Source of the DNA: Pseudomonas lurida
GTDB taxonomy: Bacteria > Pseudomonadota > Gammaproteobacteria > Pseudomonadales > Pseudomonadaceae
Assembly (NCBI RefSeq): GCF_013522705.1
Contig: NZ_JAAMRE010000019.1
Span: forward strand, 1 to 64,000
DNA length: 64,000 bases
Direction of reading: 5' to 3'
The translations under genes and the position numbers were made by a program. Each line of letters starts with the position of its first letter. Within the stretch, counting starts at the first letter, position 1. The notes beneath the pieces were generated by a model. The model was not told the DNA's origin. It saw nothing but the letters and a program-made list of their open reading frames with translations, and made no database searches. This document shows positions 26,455-34,529 of this stretch, piece after piece.

Positions 26455-28373
26455 AGCTGATACCGCAAGGTCAGGCTGCTTTGCAGGCGCTGGGCCTGGC
26501 GCAGGGATTCGCGCAGGATGCGCCGGTCCAGGTGGTTGAGACTGTCGGGGTCGACGCGGTTCGAATAGGGCTGGTTTTCGCGACTTTGCCGTTGATGCTG
26601 CTGCATGCGGGTTTGCTGGATAAAGTGGTAGGCCTCTTCGTACGCGGCGCCGTCCAACGCTTCGATGACCTCCCTGACCACCAATTGGCGCAACCGCTCC
26701 AGCGTGTTGTTGGCGTGAATGCCATTGGCCAGGGCCAGCAGACGCGCGCCATCCACGAACGGGGTGAGGCCCTGCACCTTGAGATCCAGGGTGGCTTTTT
26801 CGCCGGCTTTGCGGCTCAGCACAAAGTCACGGAAACGCCCGACCGGAGGGCGCTGGCGCAGCGCGTTCTCGGCCAGCATGCGTTGGAACAGGCGGTTATC
26901 CGCGACCTGATCGAGAACGCCCTGGCGCAACAGCTCGCAGCCTTGCTCGTCGCCCCACACCACGCGCAAGTCAAAATAGATACTCGAACCCAGCAGGTTT
27001 TCTGGCGTCGCCTCGCGAATGAACGCCGCAAAGCGCCGTGCCCATTCGACCCGCGACAGGCACAACTCCGGGTTGCCGGCCATGATATTGCCCTTGCACA
27101 GGCTGAAACCGCATAGCGCCAGGCTCTGGTTGATCTGCTGGGCCAGCGGCAGCAGGCGAGCACGGATCGCAACCGCGTCGGCGGCGTCCCTGGCCTCGAA
27201 CAGAATGCCGTTGTCCTGGTCGGTGTACAGCGTCTGCTCGCGACGGCCTTCGCTGCCGAAGCACAGCCAGCTGAAAGGCACGCCCGGGTCGCCCTTTTCA
27301 GCGAGGGTCAGCTCGATCACCCGGCAAACGGTGTGATCGTTGAGCAGGGTAATGATATGGGTGATCTGGGTGGATGACGCGCCGTGGGCCAGCATGCGCT
27401 CGACCAATTGGCCGATCTCGCCGCGAATCGCCACCAGGTTGTCGATACGCGGGGCGTTGCGGATGGTGCGCGCCAGGTGGACGAGATCCACGCGTTGCAG
27501 GGAAAACAGATCGCGCTCGGACACCACGCCGCACAGGCGCTGGTCCTTGACCAGGCACACATGGGCAATATGCCGTTCGGTCATGGCGATGGCGGCGTCG
27601 AAGGCGCTGTGGTCCGGCGTCAGGAAGAACGGTGCCTGGGTCATGTGCGCGTCGATGGCCTGGCTGAAATCGCTGACGCCGTCGGCCACCACATGGCGTA
27701 GGTCGCGCAGGGTAAAAATCCCCAGGGGCGCCTTGTTGTCGTCGACGATGACAATGCTGCCCACTTGTTGCTCGTGCATCAGTGTCACTGCTTCGCGCAA
27801 TGGCGTGTGCGGGCTGCAGGTGACCGGATGGCGCATGGCCAAATCGCCCAGGCGGGTATTGAGCGAGTATTGGGTGCCGAGGGTTTCCACCGCTTTTTGC
27901 TGCACTTGCTGGTTAACCTGATCCAGCAGGCTGCTGACGCCGCGCAGGGCAAAGTCGCGAAATGGGCTGGAGAGGGCGAACAACTTGATAAAGGCTGGCT
28001 TGTTCAGTTGCAGGCAAAAGGTGTCTTCGGCGGCCTTGTGCTCGGTGCGCGTGGCGCGTTCGCCCAACAGCGCGGCCAGGGGGAAGCATTCACCGGTGGT
28101 GATTTCGAAGGTGGTCTCGGTGGTGTCCGGCCGTTCGCCGATCACGCGGCCTTGTTTGACGATGTAGAAATGTTCGACCGGCCCGCCGGAGGGTTTGAGG
28201 ATGCTGTCACCGGGAGCATAAAAGCGTAATTGGCATTGTTCCACCAGGTACGCCAGGTGCGCGTTTTCCATCTGGTTGAACGGCGGGAAGCGTTGCAGGA
28301 ACTGCAGCGTGCCCTGGATATTTTGCAACACGGCAGTTTTCCCCGCCTGGGCGAAGGCATCAGCTTTACTCAT
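26451..28373 (-). CDS. cNMP-binding/CBS/DUF294 nucleotidyltransferase-like protein
   Basis: The product is 640 aa. It carries an N-terminal cyclic-nucleotide-binding-type domain (about 25-145), paired CBS domains (about 180-300: LREAVTLMHEQQVGSIVIVDDNKAPLG and DAAIAMTERHIAHVCLVKDQRLCGVVSERD), a DUF294 nucleotidyltransferase-like domain (about 330-470: WLCFGSEGRREQTLYTDQDNGILF, with a GSEGR...DQD catalytic signature) and a helical C-terminal domain. It probably senses a nucleotide and modifies an unknown target. It is translationally coupled to the exonuclease downstream. Confidence 0.9.
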   Translation of the reverse strand: MSKADAFAQAGKTAVLQNIQGTLQFLQRFPPFNQMENAHLAYLVEQCQLRFYAPGDSILKPSGGPVEHFYIVKQGRVIGERPDTTETTFEITTGECFPLAALLGERATRTEHKAAEDTFCLQLNKPAFIKLFALSSPFRDFALRGVSSLLDQVNQQVQQKAVETLGTQYSLNTRLGDLAMRHPVTCSPHTPLREAVTLMHEQQVGSIVIVDDNKAPLGIFTLRDLRHVVADGVSDFSQAIDAHMTQAPFFLTPDHSAFDAAIAMTERHIAHVCLVKDQRLCGVVSERDLFSLQRVDLVHLARTIRNAPRIDNLVAIRGEIGQLVERMLAHGASSTQITHIITLLNDHTVCRVIELTLAEKGDPGVPFSWLCFGSEGRREQTLYTDQDNGILFEARDAADAVAIRARLLPLAQQINQSLALCGFSLCKGNIMAGNPELCLSRVEWARRFAAFIREATPENLLGSSIYFDLRVVWGDEQGCELLRQGVLDQVADNRLFQRMLAENALRQRPPVGRFRDFVLSRKAGEKATLDLKVQGLTPFVDGARLLALANGIHANNTLERLRQLVVREVIEALDGAAYEEAYHFIQQTRMQQHQRQSRENQPYSNRVDPDSLNHLDRRILRESLRQAQRLQSSLTLRYQL

Positions 28374-28616
28374 TACAGTGACCGCGTTTTTTTGTCGTTA
28401 TCGAGGTGCATGGTCGGCTCCTGCGCCACGGGTGCCCATTGGACGTAAGTCTAGGTCTATGAAAACGCAGCGGGACTAGGGAAAAACCTTACATGGTTAT
28501 CGTCCAAACCCCGTAGAACGCCCACTAGGCAAACTTTCCGACGAAGTGCACATTGTTCGACCTTCCGCAGATGTCTGACGAGTGCTGGGAGATTGATTAG
28601 AACCGCTGAGAACCGT

Positions 28617-29063
28617 ATGTCCGACCACGATATTTTGAGTGATGCCGAGCGCGAGGCGCTCAACGCCGTGATGCTGGAACCCGATCTACCGCCACAACGC
28701 GTGTTGATTGTCGACGACGACAAGGACGCGCGCGAACTGCTGGCGGAGATCCTGGGCCTGGACGGCATTCGCTGCATGACCGCCGACAGTGGTGAGCGGG
28801 CGTGGGACTTGTTGAAATCCAGCAGCTCCATCGGCTTGTTGATTACCGACCTGCGCATGCAACCCAGCAACGGGTTGGAGCTGATCAAACAGGTGCGCGA
28901 ATCCACCCGCGCGGCGCTGCCGATCATCATCATGTCGGGGGATGCCGAAGCGCCCGATGTCATTGATGCCATGCATTTGAGTGTGGTGGATTTTCTGCTC
29001 AAGCCGATTGATAGCGTGAAACTGGCGAAGTTGGTGAAGCGGGAGCTGGGGATGGCTTCCTGA
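28617..29063 (+). CDS. Single-domain response regulator
   Basis: The product is 148 aa. It has a receiver domain only: DDDK at 33-36, phospho-acceptor Asp78 (LLITDLRMQPSNG), MSG and KPID. About 25 residues precede it. No output domain is present, so it may work by protein contact or phosphotransfer; no kinase gene adjoins. The ATG at 28617 gives the MSDHDILSD start; a TTG at 28593 would be an eight-residue extension. A strong terminator follows. Confidence 0.88.
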   Translation: MSDHDILSDAEREALNAVMLEPDLPPQRVLIVDDDKDARELLAEILGLDGIRCMTADSGERAWDLLKSSSSIGLLITDLRMQPSNGLELIKQVRESTRAALPIIIMSGDAEAPDVIDAMHLSVVDFLLKPIDSVKLAKLVKRELGMAS

Positions 29064-29167
29064 TTTTGCAGTGAATGTGCGGGGCTCAACGGCGGCAGGC
29101 TTCTCACACTGTTGACCGCGTACTTCCTGTAGGAATGCGTTCACCGTTTGCTCGTTCACCCTCAAAG

Positions 29168-29199
29168 AAAAAGCCCTGATCTTTCGATCAGGGCTTTTT
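29168..29199. terminator. Bidirectional terminator
   Basis: A 14-bp perfect stem (AAAAAGCCCTGATC and its inverse) has a TTTC loop and runs of T on both strands. It serves the response regulator gene and, on the other strand, glcB. Confidence 0.93.
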
Positions 29200-29202
29200 C
29201 AT

Positions 29203-31380
29203 TTACAGGCCGTTTTTAGCCTTGAATTCCCGACGCCGACGGTGCAACACCGGCTCGGTATACCCATTTGGCTGCTTGGTCCCTTCAATCACCAGTTCCA
29301 CCGCCGCCTGGAACGCGATGTTGCTGTCGAAATCCGGTGCCAAAGGGCGATACAGCGCGTCCCCGGCGTTCTGGCGGTCCACCACCGGCGCCATGCGCTT
29401 GAGGCTTTCCATCACTTGCGCGTGATTGACGATGCCATGGCGCAGCCAGTTGGCGATGTGCTGGCTGGAAATACGCAGGGTGGCACGGTCTTCCATCAGG
29501 CCGACGTCGTTGATGTCCGGCACTTTCGAGCAGCCGACGCCCTGGTCGATCCAGCGCACCACATAACCGAGGATGCCCTGCGCGTTGTTGTCCAGCTCGT
29601 TGCGGATTTCTTCCTCGGTCCAAGCGGTGTTCTGCGCCAGCGGGATGGTCAGGATATCGTCCACCGAGGCGCGCTCGCGCTTGGCCAGCTCGGCCTGGCG
29701 CGCGAACACGTCGACCTTGTGGTAGTGCAGCGCGTGCAATGCGGCCGCCGTGGGTGAAGGCACCCAGGCGGTGTTGGCGCCGGCCAGGGGGTGGGCGATT
29801 TTCTGTTCGAGCATCGCCGCCATCAGGTCGGGCATTGCCCACATGCCTTTACCGATCTGTGCACGCCCTTGCAGGCCGGTGCTCAAGCCGATATCGACGT
29901 TCCAGTTTTCATACGCCGCGATCCACTTTTCCGACTTCATCGCTGCCTTGCGCACCATCGCGCCGGCTTCCATGGAGGTGTGGATTTCATCGCCGGTGCG
30001 GTCGAGGAAGCCGGTGTTGATAAACACCACACGCTCGCTGGCGGCCTTGATGCAGGCTTTGAGGTTGACCGTGGTGCGGCGCTCCTCGTCCATGATCCCG
30101 ACTTTGAGGGCATTGCGCGGCAGGTTCAGCACGTCTTCGATGCGGCCGAACAGCTCGTTGGTGAACGCGACTTCTTCCGGGCCGTGCATCTTCGGTTTCA
30201 CGATGTACACCGAACCGGTACGGCTGTTCTTGCGACTGGTATTGCCGTTGAGGCTATGGATCGCCGCCAGGCTGGTGATCAGGCCGTCGAGAATACCTTC
30301 GGGCACTTCGTTGCCGTCTTTATCCAGGATCGCGTCGATGGTCATCAGGTGGCCAACGTTGCGCACGAACAGCAGCGAGCGGCCATGCAGCGTCACGTCC
30401 TGGCCATCCACGCCGGTGTAGACACGGTCGGGGTTCATGGTGCGGGTGAAGGTCTTGCCACCCTTGGCCACGTCTTCGGCCAGGTCGCCCTTCATCAGGC
30501 CGAGCCAGTTGCGGTAGATCACCACTTTGTCGTCGGCATCCACGGCGGCGACGGAATCCTCGCAGTCCATGATGGTGGTCAGCGCGGCTTCCATCAGCAC
30601 GTCTTTGACGCCGGCGGCGTCGGTCTGGCCGACCGGGGTGCTGGCATCGATCTGGATTTCGAAGTGCAGGCCGTTGTGCTTGAGCAGGATCGCGATCGGT
30701 TGGGCGCTGTCGCCCTGGAAGCCGATCAATTGACTGTCGTCGCGCAGGCCGCTGTTGCTGCCGCCTTTGAGGCTGACGATCAGTTTGCCGTCGGCAATCT
30801 TGTAGCCGGTGGAATCGACATGGCTGCCGGCGCTGAGCGGTGCGGCTTCGTCGAGGAAGGCGCGGGCGAAGGCGATGACCTTGTCGCCGCGCACCTTGTT
30901 GTAGCCTTTGCCCTTCTCGGCGCCATCGGCTTCGCTGATGGCGTCGGTGCCGTAGAGCGCGTCGTACAGCGAACCCCAGCGGGCGTTGGATGCGTTGAGG
31001 GCGAAGCGCGCATTCATTACCGGCACCACCAACTGCGGGCCGGCCATGCGCGCGATTTCGTCATCGACGTTTTGGGTCGAGGCCTGGAAATCCGCGGCTT
31101 CTGGCAGCAGGTATCCAATGTCTTGCAGGAAGGCTTTGTAGGCCACCGGGTCGTGGGCCTGGCCGGCATGGGTCTGGTGCCAGGTATCGATCCGCGCTTG
31201 GAAATCATCGCGTTTGGCGAGTAGGGCTTTGTTCTTCGGCGCCAGGTCGTGGATGACCTTGTCGGCACCGGCCCAGAACTGGTCGGCACTGATGCCGGTA
31301 CCGGGAATGGCTTCGTGGTTCACGAAGTCGAACAGGACTTTGGCGACCTGCAGGCCACCGACTTGAACGTGTTCAGTCAT
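29203..31380 (-). CDS. glcB: Malate synthase G
   Basis: This 725-aa enzyme condenses glyoxylate and acetyl-CoA to malate, completing the glyoxylate shunt. Family signatures include MNARFALNASNARWGSLYDALYG, TTIMDCEDSVAAVDADDKV and the RPLAPDFDSNIAFQAAVELV C-terminal region; its length is that of the G isoform. The ATG at 31380 gives MTEHVQVGGLQVA. It is a lone gene with a terminator at its 3' end. A TGTAGT/ACTACA palindrome lies about 70 bases upstream. Because nearby acyl-CoA dehydrogenase genes feed acetyl-CoA, the shunt is physiologically linked to them. Confidence 0.97.
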   Translation of the reverse strand: MTEHVQVGGLQVAKVLFDFVNHEAIPGTGISADQFWAGADKVIHDLAPKNKALLAKRDDFQARIDTWHQTHAGQAHDPVAYKAFLQDIGYLLPEAADFQASTQNVDDEIARMAGPQLVVPVMNARFALNASNARWGSLYDALYGTDAISEADGAEKGKGYNKVRGDKVIAFARAFLDEAAPLSAGSHVDSTGYKIADGKLIVSLKGGSNSGLRDDSQLIGFQGDSAQPIAILLKHNGLHFEIQIDASTPVGQTDAAGVKDVLMEAALTTIMDCEDSVAAVDADDKVVIYRNWLGLMKGDLAEDVAKGGKTFTRTMNPDRVYTGVDGQDVTLHGRSLLFVRNVGHLMTIDAILDKDGNEVPEGILDGLITSLAAIHSLNGNTSRKNSRTGSVYIVKPKMHGPEEVAFTNELFGRIEDVLNLPRNALKVGIMDEERRTTVNLKACIKAASERVVFINTGFLDRTGDEIHTSMEAGAMVRKAAMKSEKWIAAYENWNVDIGLSTGLQGRAQIGKGMWAMPDLMAAMLEQKIAHPLAGANTAWVPSPTAAALHALHYHKVDVFARQAELAKRERASVDDILTIPLAQNTAWTEEEIRNELDNNAQGILGYVVRWIDQGVGCSKVPDINDVGLMEDRATLRISSQHIANWLRHGIVNHAQVMESLKRMAPVVDRQNAGDALYRPLAPDFDSNIAFQAAVELVIEGTKQPNGYTEPVLHRRRREFKAKNGL

Positions 31381-31423
31381 TGCTTGCCTCACTCTGCGGA
31401 GCTTATGCGCTGTTTCAGATTTT

Positions 31424-31459
31424 CATTATGTAGTGCACGGTTGGGCATACTACATGATG
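31424..31459. promoter_or_regulatory. Palindromic candidate operator upstream of glcB
   Basis: CATTATGTAGT (31424-31434) is matched by its inverse ACTACATGATG (31449-31459) with one mismatch and a 14-base spacer. The TGTAGT/ACTACA half-sites resemble those described, from memory, for the RpiR-family regulator RccR, which controls glcB in P. fluorescens. Confidence 0.6.
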
Positions 31460-31647
31460 ACTTGCGGTTGTGAAAATTAGACTAAATACGTCGTTTAGCG
31501 ACCCACTTTGGTCGTACGGTCACAGCGGAGAACGGTATGTTCTCAAAAACCTATTGGATTGTTCCAGATAAATATAAAAATGGTACACGATTTGTTTTCG
31601 AGGGCCCTCGGGTCCACCTTGTAGATTGACTTCCAGAGGGCTTCGCT

Positions 31648-32160
31648 ATGGACCATCTTGTACTCACTATTATTGCCGCCGACAAACCCGGCCTGGTGGA
31701 ACGCATCGCGCAGAACATCGCTGCCCACAGCGGCAACTGGCTGGACAGCCGCATGGCCCACATGGCGGGGCAGTTTGCCGGCATCCTGCGGGTGAGTGTG
31801 CCGACGGAGAATCGTCAGGCCCTGGTGGGGGCGTTGGAGGACTTATCCACCCACGGCATTCGCGTGCTGGTGGGCGAGGGCAGCACCGGGCAGGCACCGG
31901 CTTCCAAGCCCATCGTGATGACGTTGGTGGGCAATGATCGCGCGGGCATCGTGCGTGAGATCACGGCGCTGTTGAGCCGGCAGGGCGTCAACCTCGAGAG
32001 CCTGAGTACGGGCGTAAGCCCGGCGCCGATGAGTGGGGACCTGCTGTTCAAGGCCGAGGCGCTGTTGCAGGTGCCGTCGACGTTGCCCCTGGATGCGTTG
32101 CAAGCCTCGCTGGAAAAACTGGCCGATGATCTGATGGTGGAACTGCACCACGAAGAGTAA
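31648..32160 (+). CDS. gcvR: Glycine cleavage system transcriptional repressor family protein
   Basis: The product is 170 aa with two tandem ACT domains (about 4-80 and 90-165: VMTLVGNDRAGIVREITALLSRQGVNLESL). It has no DNA-binding domain. GcvR of E. coli binds GcvA to silence gcvTHP; here partners are not adjacent. CAGAGGG precedes the ATG. The locus is monocistronic, and a terminator lies 170 bases downstream. Confidence 0.88.
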   Translation: MDHLVLTIIAADKPGLVERIAQNIAAHSGNWLDSRMAHMAGQFAGILRVSVPTENRQALVGALEDLSTHGIRVLVGEGSTGQAPASKPIVMTLVGNDRAGIVREITALLSRQGVNLESLSTGVSPAPMSGDLLFKAEALLQVPSTLPLDALQASLEKLADDLMVELHHEE

Positions 32161-32194
32161 TCACAGGGTTATGCATGGAAATCTTGCATGGGCC

Positions 32195-32315
32195 TGTGGA
32201 TAACCTGTAGAGACTGCTCGGCAGGCCACGTGGGCCGAGGCTCTTCGTAAACTGAGCGAAAAACGAGCAGTTTCAATGGCTTGTGCACAAATGGCGGGGA
32301 CCAGGTTGTGGATAA
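32195..32315. other. Two perfect DnaA-box 9-mers and overlapping hairpins
   Basis: TGTGGATAA (inverse of TTATCCACA) occurs at 32195-32203 and again at 32307-32315, and TTATGCATG, a near match, lies at 32169-32177. Between them ACTGCTCG (32213-32220) can pair with CGAGCAGT (32264-32271), or CTCGGC (32217-32222) with GCCGAG (32234-32239), but not both. Function is unknown; no dnaA or dnaN is nearby. Confidence 0.5.
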
Positions 32316-32330
32316 CCTTGGGGTGAATGT

Positions 32331-32364
32331 CTGCAAGCCACACAGACCGTGGCTTGCAGAGTTT
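32331..32364. terminator. Terminator between convergent gcvR and rarD
   Basis: CTGCAAGCCAC and GTGGCTTGCAG form an 11-bp perfect stem with a 7-base loop, followed by AGTTTTGT on the gcvR strand. Confidence 0.75.
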
Positions 32365-32378
32365 TGTACATTATTTGA

Positions 32379-33263
32379 TCAGCGTTTACGTACGCTCAGC
32401 CAGGCGTCCACGCTGTACACCAGCAGCCCGGCCCAGATGAACGCGAAGGCCAGCAGCGTGCTCGGCGCCAAATGTTCGCCGAACAGCAGCACCGCCTCCA
32501 GCAACACCAACGTGGGCGCCACGTACTGCAAAAAGCCCAATGCGGTGTAAGGCAAATGCCGCGCGGCGGCGTTGAAACACACCAGCGGGATCAGCGTCAC
32601 CGGGCCGGCGGCCACCAGCCACCAGGCTTCGGAGGTGCTCCAGAACGCCAGTTGCGCACTGTGTGCGCTGGGGTTGAACAGCAGCCACGCGACTGCAATT
32701 GGCACCAGCATCCACGTCTCTACCACCAGCCCCGGCAACGCCTTGACCGGTGCCTGCTTGCGGATCAATCCGTAGAAACCGAAGGTCAACGCCAGCGCCA
32801 GCGACACCCATGGCAAGCTGCCGACCTGCCACACCTGTTGCGCCACGCCCACGGCGGCCAATATCACCGCCACCCATTGCAAGCGGCGCAGACGCTCGCC
32901 CAACAGCAGCATGCCCAGCAGCACGTTCACCAGCGGGTTGATGTAGTAACCCAGGCTCGCTTCGAGCATGCGCCCGCTGTTGACCGACCACACATAGGTC
33001 AGCCAGTTGGCCGCAATCAGCGAACCGCTCAGTGCCAAAATCGCCAGTCGCTTGGGGTTGTCGCGCAGCTCGCGAAACCAGCCGGGATGTTTCCACACCA
33101 TCAGCAGCAAGCCCCCGAACAGCGCCGACCACAGCACCCGATGCACGATGATCTCGGCGGCGGGTACGCTGGCGATGGCTTTGAAGTAGAGCGGGAACAG
33201 GCCCCAGATGACGTAGGCGCTCAGGCCCAGGATGTACCCCTTGCGGGGGTTGGCGGCGTGCAT
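32379..33263 (-). CDS. rarD: EamA family transporter RarD
   Basis: This 294-aa inner-membrane protein has about ten transmembrane helices from two EamA repeats. The start GYILGLSAYVIWGLFPLYFKAI and the WLTYVWSVNSGRMLEASLGYYINPL segment are characteristic of RarD. RarD was first linked to chloramphenicol resistance; the natural substrate is unknown. The gene is convergent with gcvR and apparently monocistronic. Confidence 0.92.
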   Translation of the reverse strand: MHAANPRKGYILGLSAYVIWGLFPLYFKAIASVPAAEIIVHRVLWSALFGGLLLMVWKHPGWFRELRDNPKRLAILALSGSLIAANWLTYVWSVNSGRMLEASLGYYINPLVNVLLGMLLLGERLRRLQWVAVILAAVGVAQQVWQVGSLPWVSLALALTFGFYGLIRKQAPVKALPGLVVETWMLVPIAVAWLLFNPSAHSAQLAFWSTSEAWWLVAAGPVTLIPLVCFNAAARHLPYTALGFLQYVAPTLVLLEAVLLFGEHLAPSTLLAFAFIWAGLLVYSVDAWLSVRKR

Positions 33264-33352
33264 GCGGAATCCTTGCTTAGGCAGCTAACAAAGCGCGATT
33301 GTAAGGATATTTCTCAACCAATGGGACTGCTTGGTAATGAGTTGTGCTTTGT

Positions 33353-33376
33353 GTGGGAGGGGCAAGGCCCTCCCAC
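33353..33376. repeat. Single REP-like hairpin
   Basis: GTGGGAGGG and CCCTCCCAC are separated by GCAAGG. It lies between srkA (3' end) and the rarD start and could also serve as the srkA terminator, although no T run follows. Confidence 0.65.
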
Positions 33377-33387
33377 CTTAAAAGCAA

Positions 33388-34362
33388 TCAGAAGAGTTTC
33401 AGCGGCTCTTCGTTGAGGGCTGAGAGTTGCTCACGCAACGCCAGGACCTGATCGCCCCAATACCGCTCCGTGCCGAACCACGGGAAGCTGTGGGGGAACG
33501 CCGGATCATCCCAACGCCGCGCCAGCCAGGCGCTGTAGTGCATCAAACGCAAGGCGCGCAGCGGTTCGATCAGCGCCAGTTCTCGCGGGTCAAAATCGTG
33601 AAACTCCTGGTAGCCGTCCATTAATTCCGACAGCTGGCCCAGGCATTCCTGGCGATCACCGGCGAGCATCATCCACAGGTCCTGCACGGCCGGGCCCATG
33701 CGGCAGTCGTCCAGGTCAACGATATGGAACATCTCGTCGCGGCACATCATGTTGCCGGGGTGGCAATCGCCGTGCATGCGGATGTTCTTGTGCGGGGTGG
33801 CCTTGTACACCTCCTCCACGCGTTTGAGCAGGTCGCGCGCCACCGATTCGTAGGCCGGCAGCAGGCTTTTGGGAATGAAATTGCCCTCCAGCAGCGTGGT
33901 CAGCGAATCGTGCCCGAAGTTCTTCACTCCCAATGCTTCGCGGTGTTCGAACGGCCGCGTGGAGCCCACGGCGTGCAAGCGCCCCAGCAGTTGCCCCAGG
34001 CGATAGAGTTGGTCCAGATTGCCCGGTTCCGGCGCACGGCCGCCGCGCCGAGGGAACAGGGTAAAGCGGAACCCCGCATGCTCGAACAGGCTTTCGCCGT
34101 TGTGGATAAGCGGCGCCACCACCGGTACATCGCATTCGGCCAGTTCAAAGGTGAAACGGTGTTCTTCCAGAATTGCTTCGTTGGTCCAGCGCTGCGGCCG
34201 GTAGAACTTGGCGATCAGCGGCTCGGCGTCTTCGATGCCCACTTGGTACACGCGGTTTTCGTAGCTGTTGAGCGCCAATACGCGGGCATCGCTTAAAAAA
34301 CCGATGCTTTCGACGGCGTCGAGTACCAGGTCGGGGGTGAGTGTTTCAAACGGGTGGGCCAT
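33388..34362 (-). CDS. srkA: Stress response serine/threonine kinase SrkA (YihE)
   Basis: The product is 324 aa with an APH/choline-kinase-like fold. The catalytic loop MHGDCHPGNMMC and metal-binding DLDDCRMGPAVQDLW are intact. SrkA counters cell death under envelope and oxidative stress and is Cpx-regulated in E. coli. The ATG at 34362 gives MAHPFETLTPD, the usual start; the in-frame extension upstream runs into promoter and REP sequence. Confidence 0.92.
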   Translation of the reverse strand: MAHPFETLTPDLVLDAVESIGFLSDARVLALNSYENRVYQVGIEDAEPLIAKFYRPQRWTNEAILEEHRFTFELAECDVPVVAPLIHNGESLFEHAGFRFTLFPRRGGRAPEPGNLDQLYRLGQLLGRLHAVGSTRPFEHREALGVKNFGHDSLTTLLEGNFIPKSLLPAYESVARDLLKRVEEVYKATPHKNIRMHGDCHPGNMMCRDEMFHIVDLDDCRMGPAVQDLWMMLAGDRQECLGQLSELMDGYQEFHDFDPRELALIEPLRALRLMHYSAWLARRWDDPAFPHSFPWFGTERYWGDQVLALREQLSALNEEPLKLF

Positions 34363-34448
34363 GCGAACTCCTGCGCGCAGCAGGGCGCCGCGTCCGGCCG
34401 AGTATGGTAACGCACACGGCTTGAGATAGGGGGCGACTGTGCCATTGT

Positions 34449-34521
34449 CATCGGGGGCAAACTCCCCCCACCTTTGAAGGTCATCACCAGTCAAAATGTG
34501 GGAGGGGGCTTGCCCCCGATA
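34449..34521. repeat. REP doublet between srkA and phoX
   Basis: ATCGGGGGCAAACTCCCCCCAC is paired with GTGGGAGGGGGCTTGCCCCCGAT across about 28 bases. It is the same family as the doublets at 20.1, 24.1 and 39.2 kb. Confidence 0.82.
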
Positions 34522-34529
34522 AGGCCGTG

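Noticed and set aside
28457..28616. Small gene between the DUF294 gene and the response regulator
   Set aside because: The available frames lack a ribosome-binding site and overlap the expected divergent promoters.
32195..32315. Replication origin
   Set aside because: There are two DnaA-type boxes, but no dnaA, dnaN, rnpA or gidA nearby and no AT-rich unwinding region; single boxes also occur elsewhere in coding sequence.
33353..33376. Classical rho-independent terminator for srkA
   Set aside because: The stem is strong but no T run follows on either strand, and the core matches the dispersed REP family.
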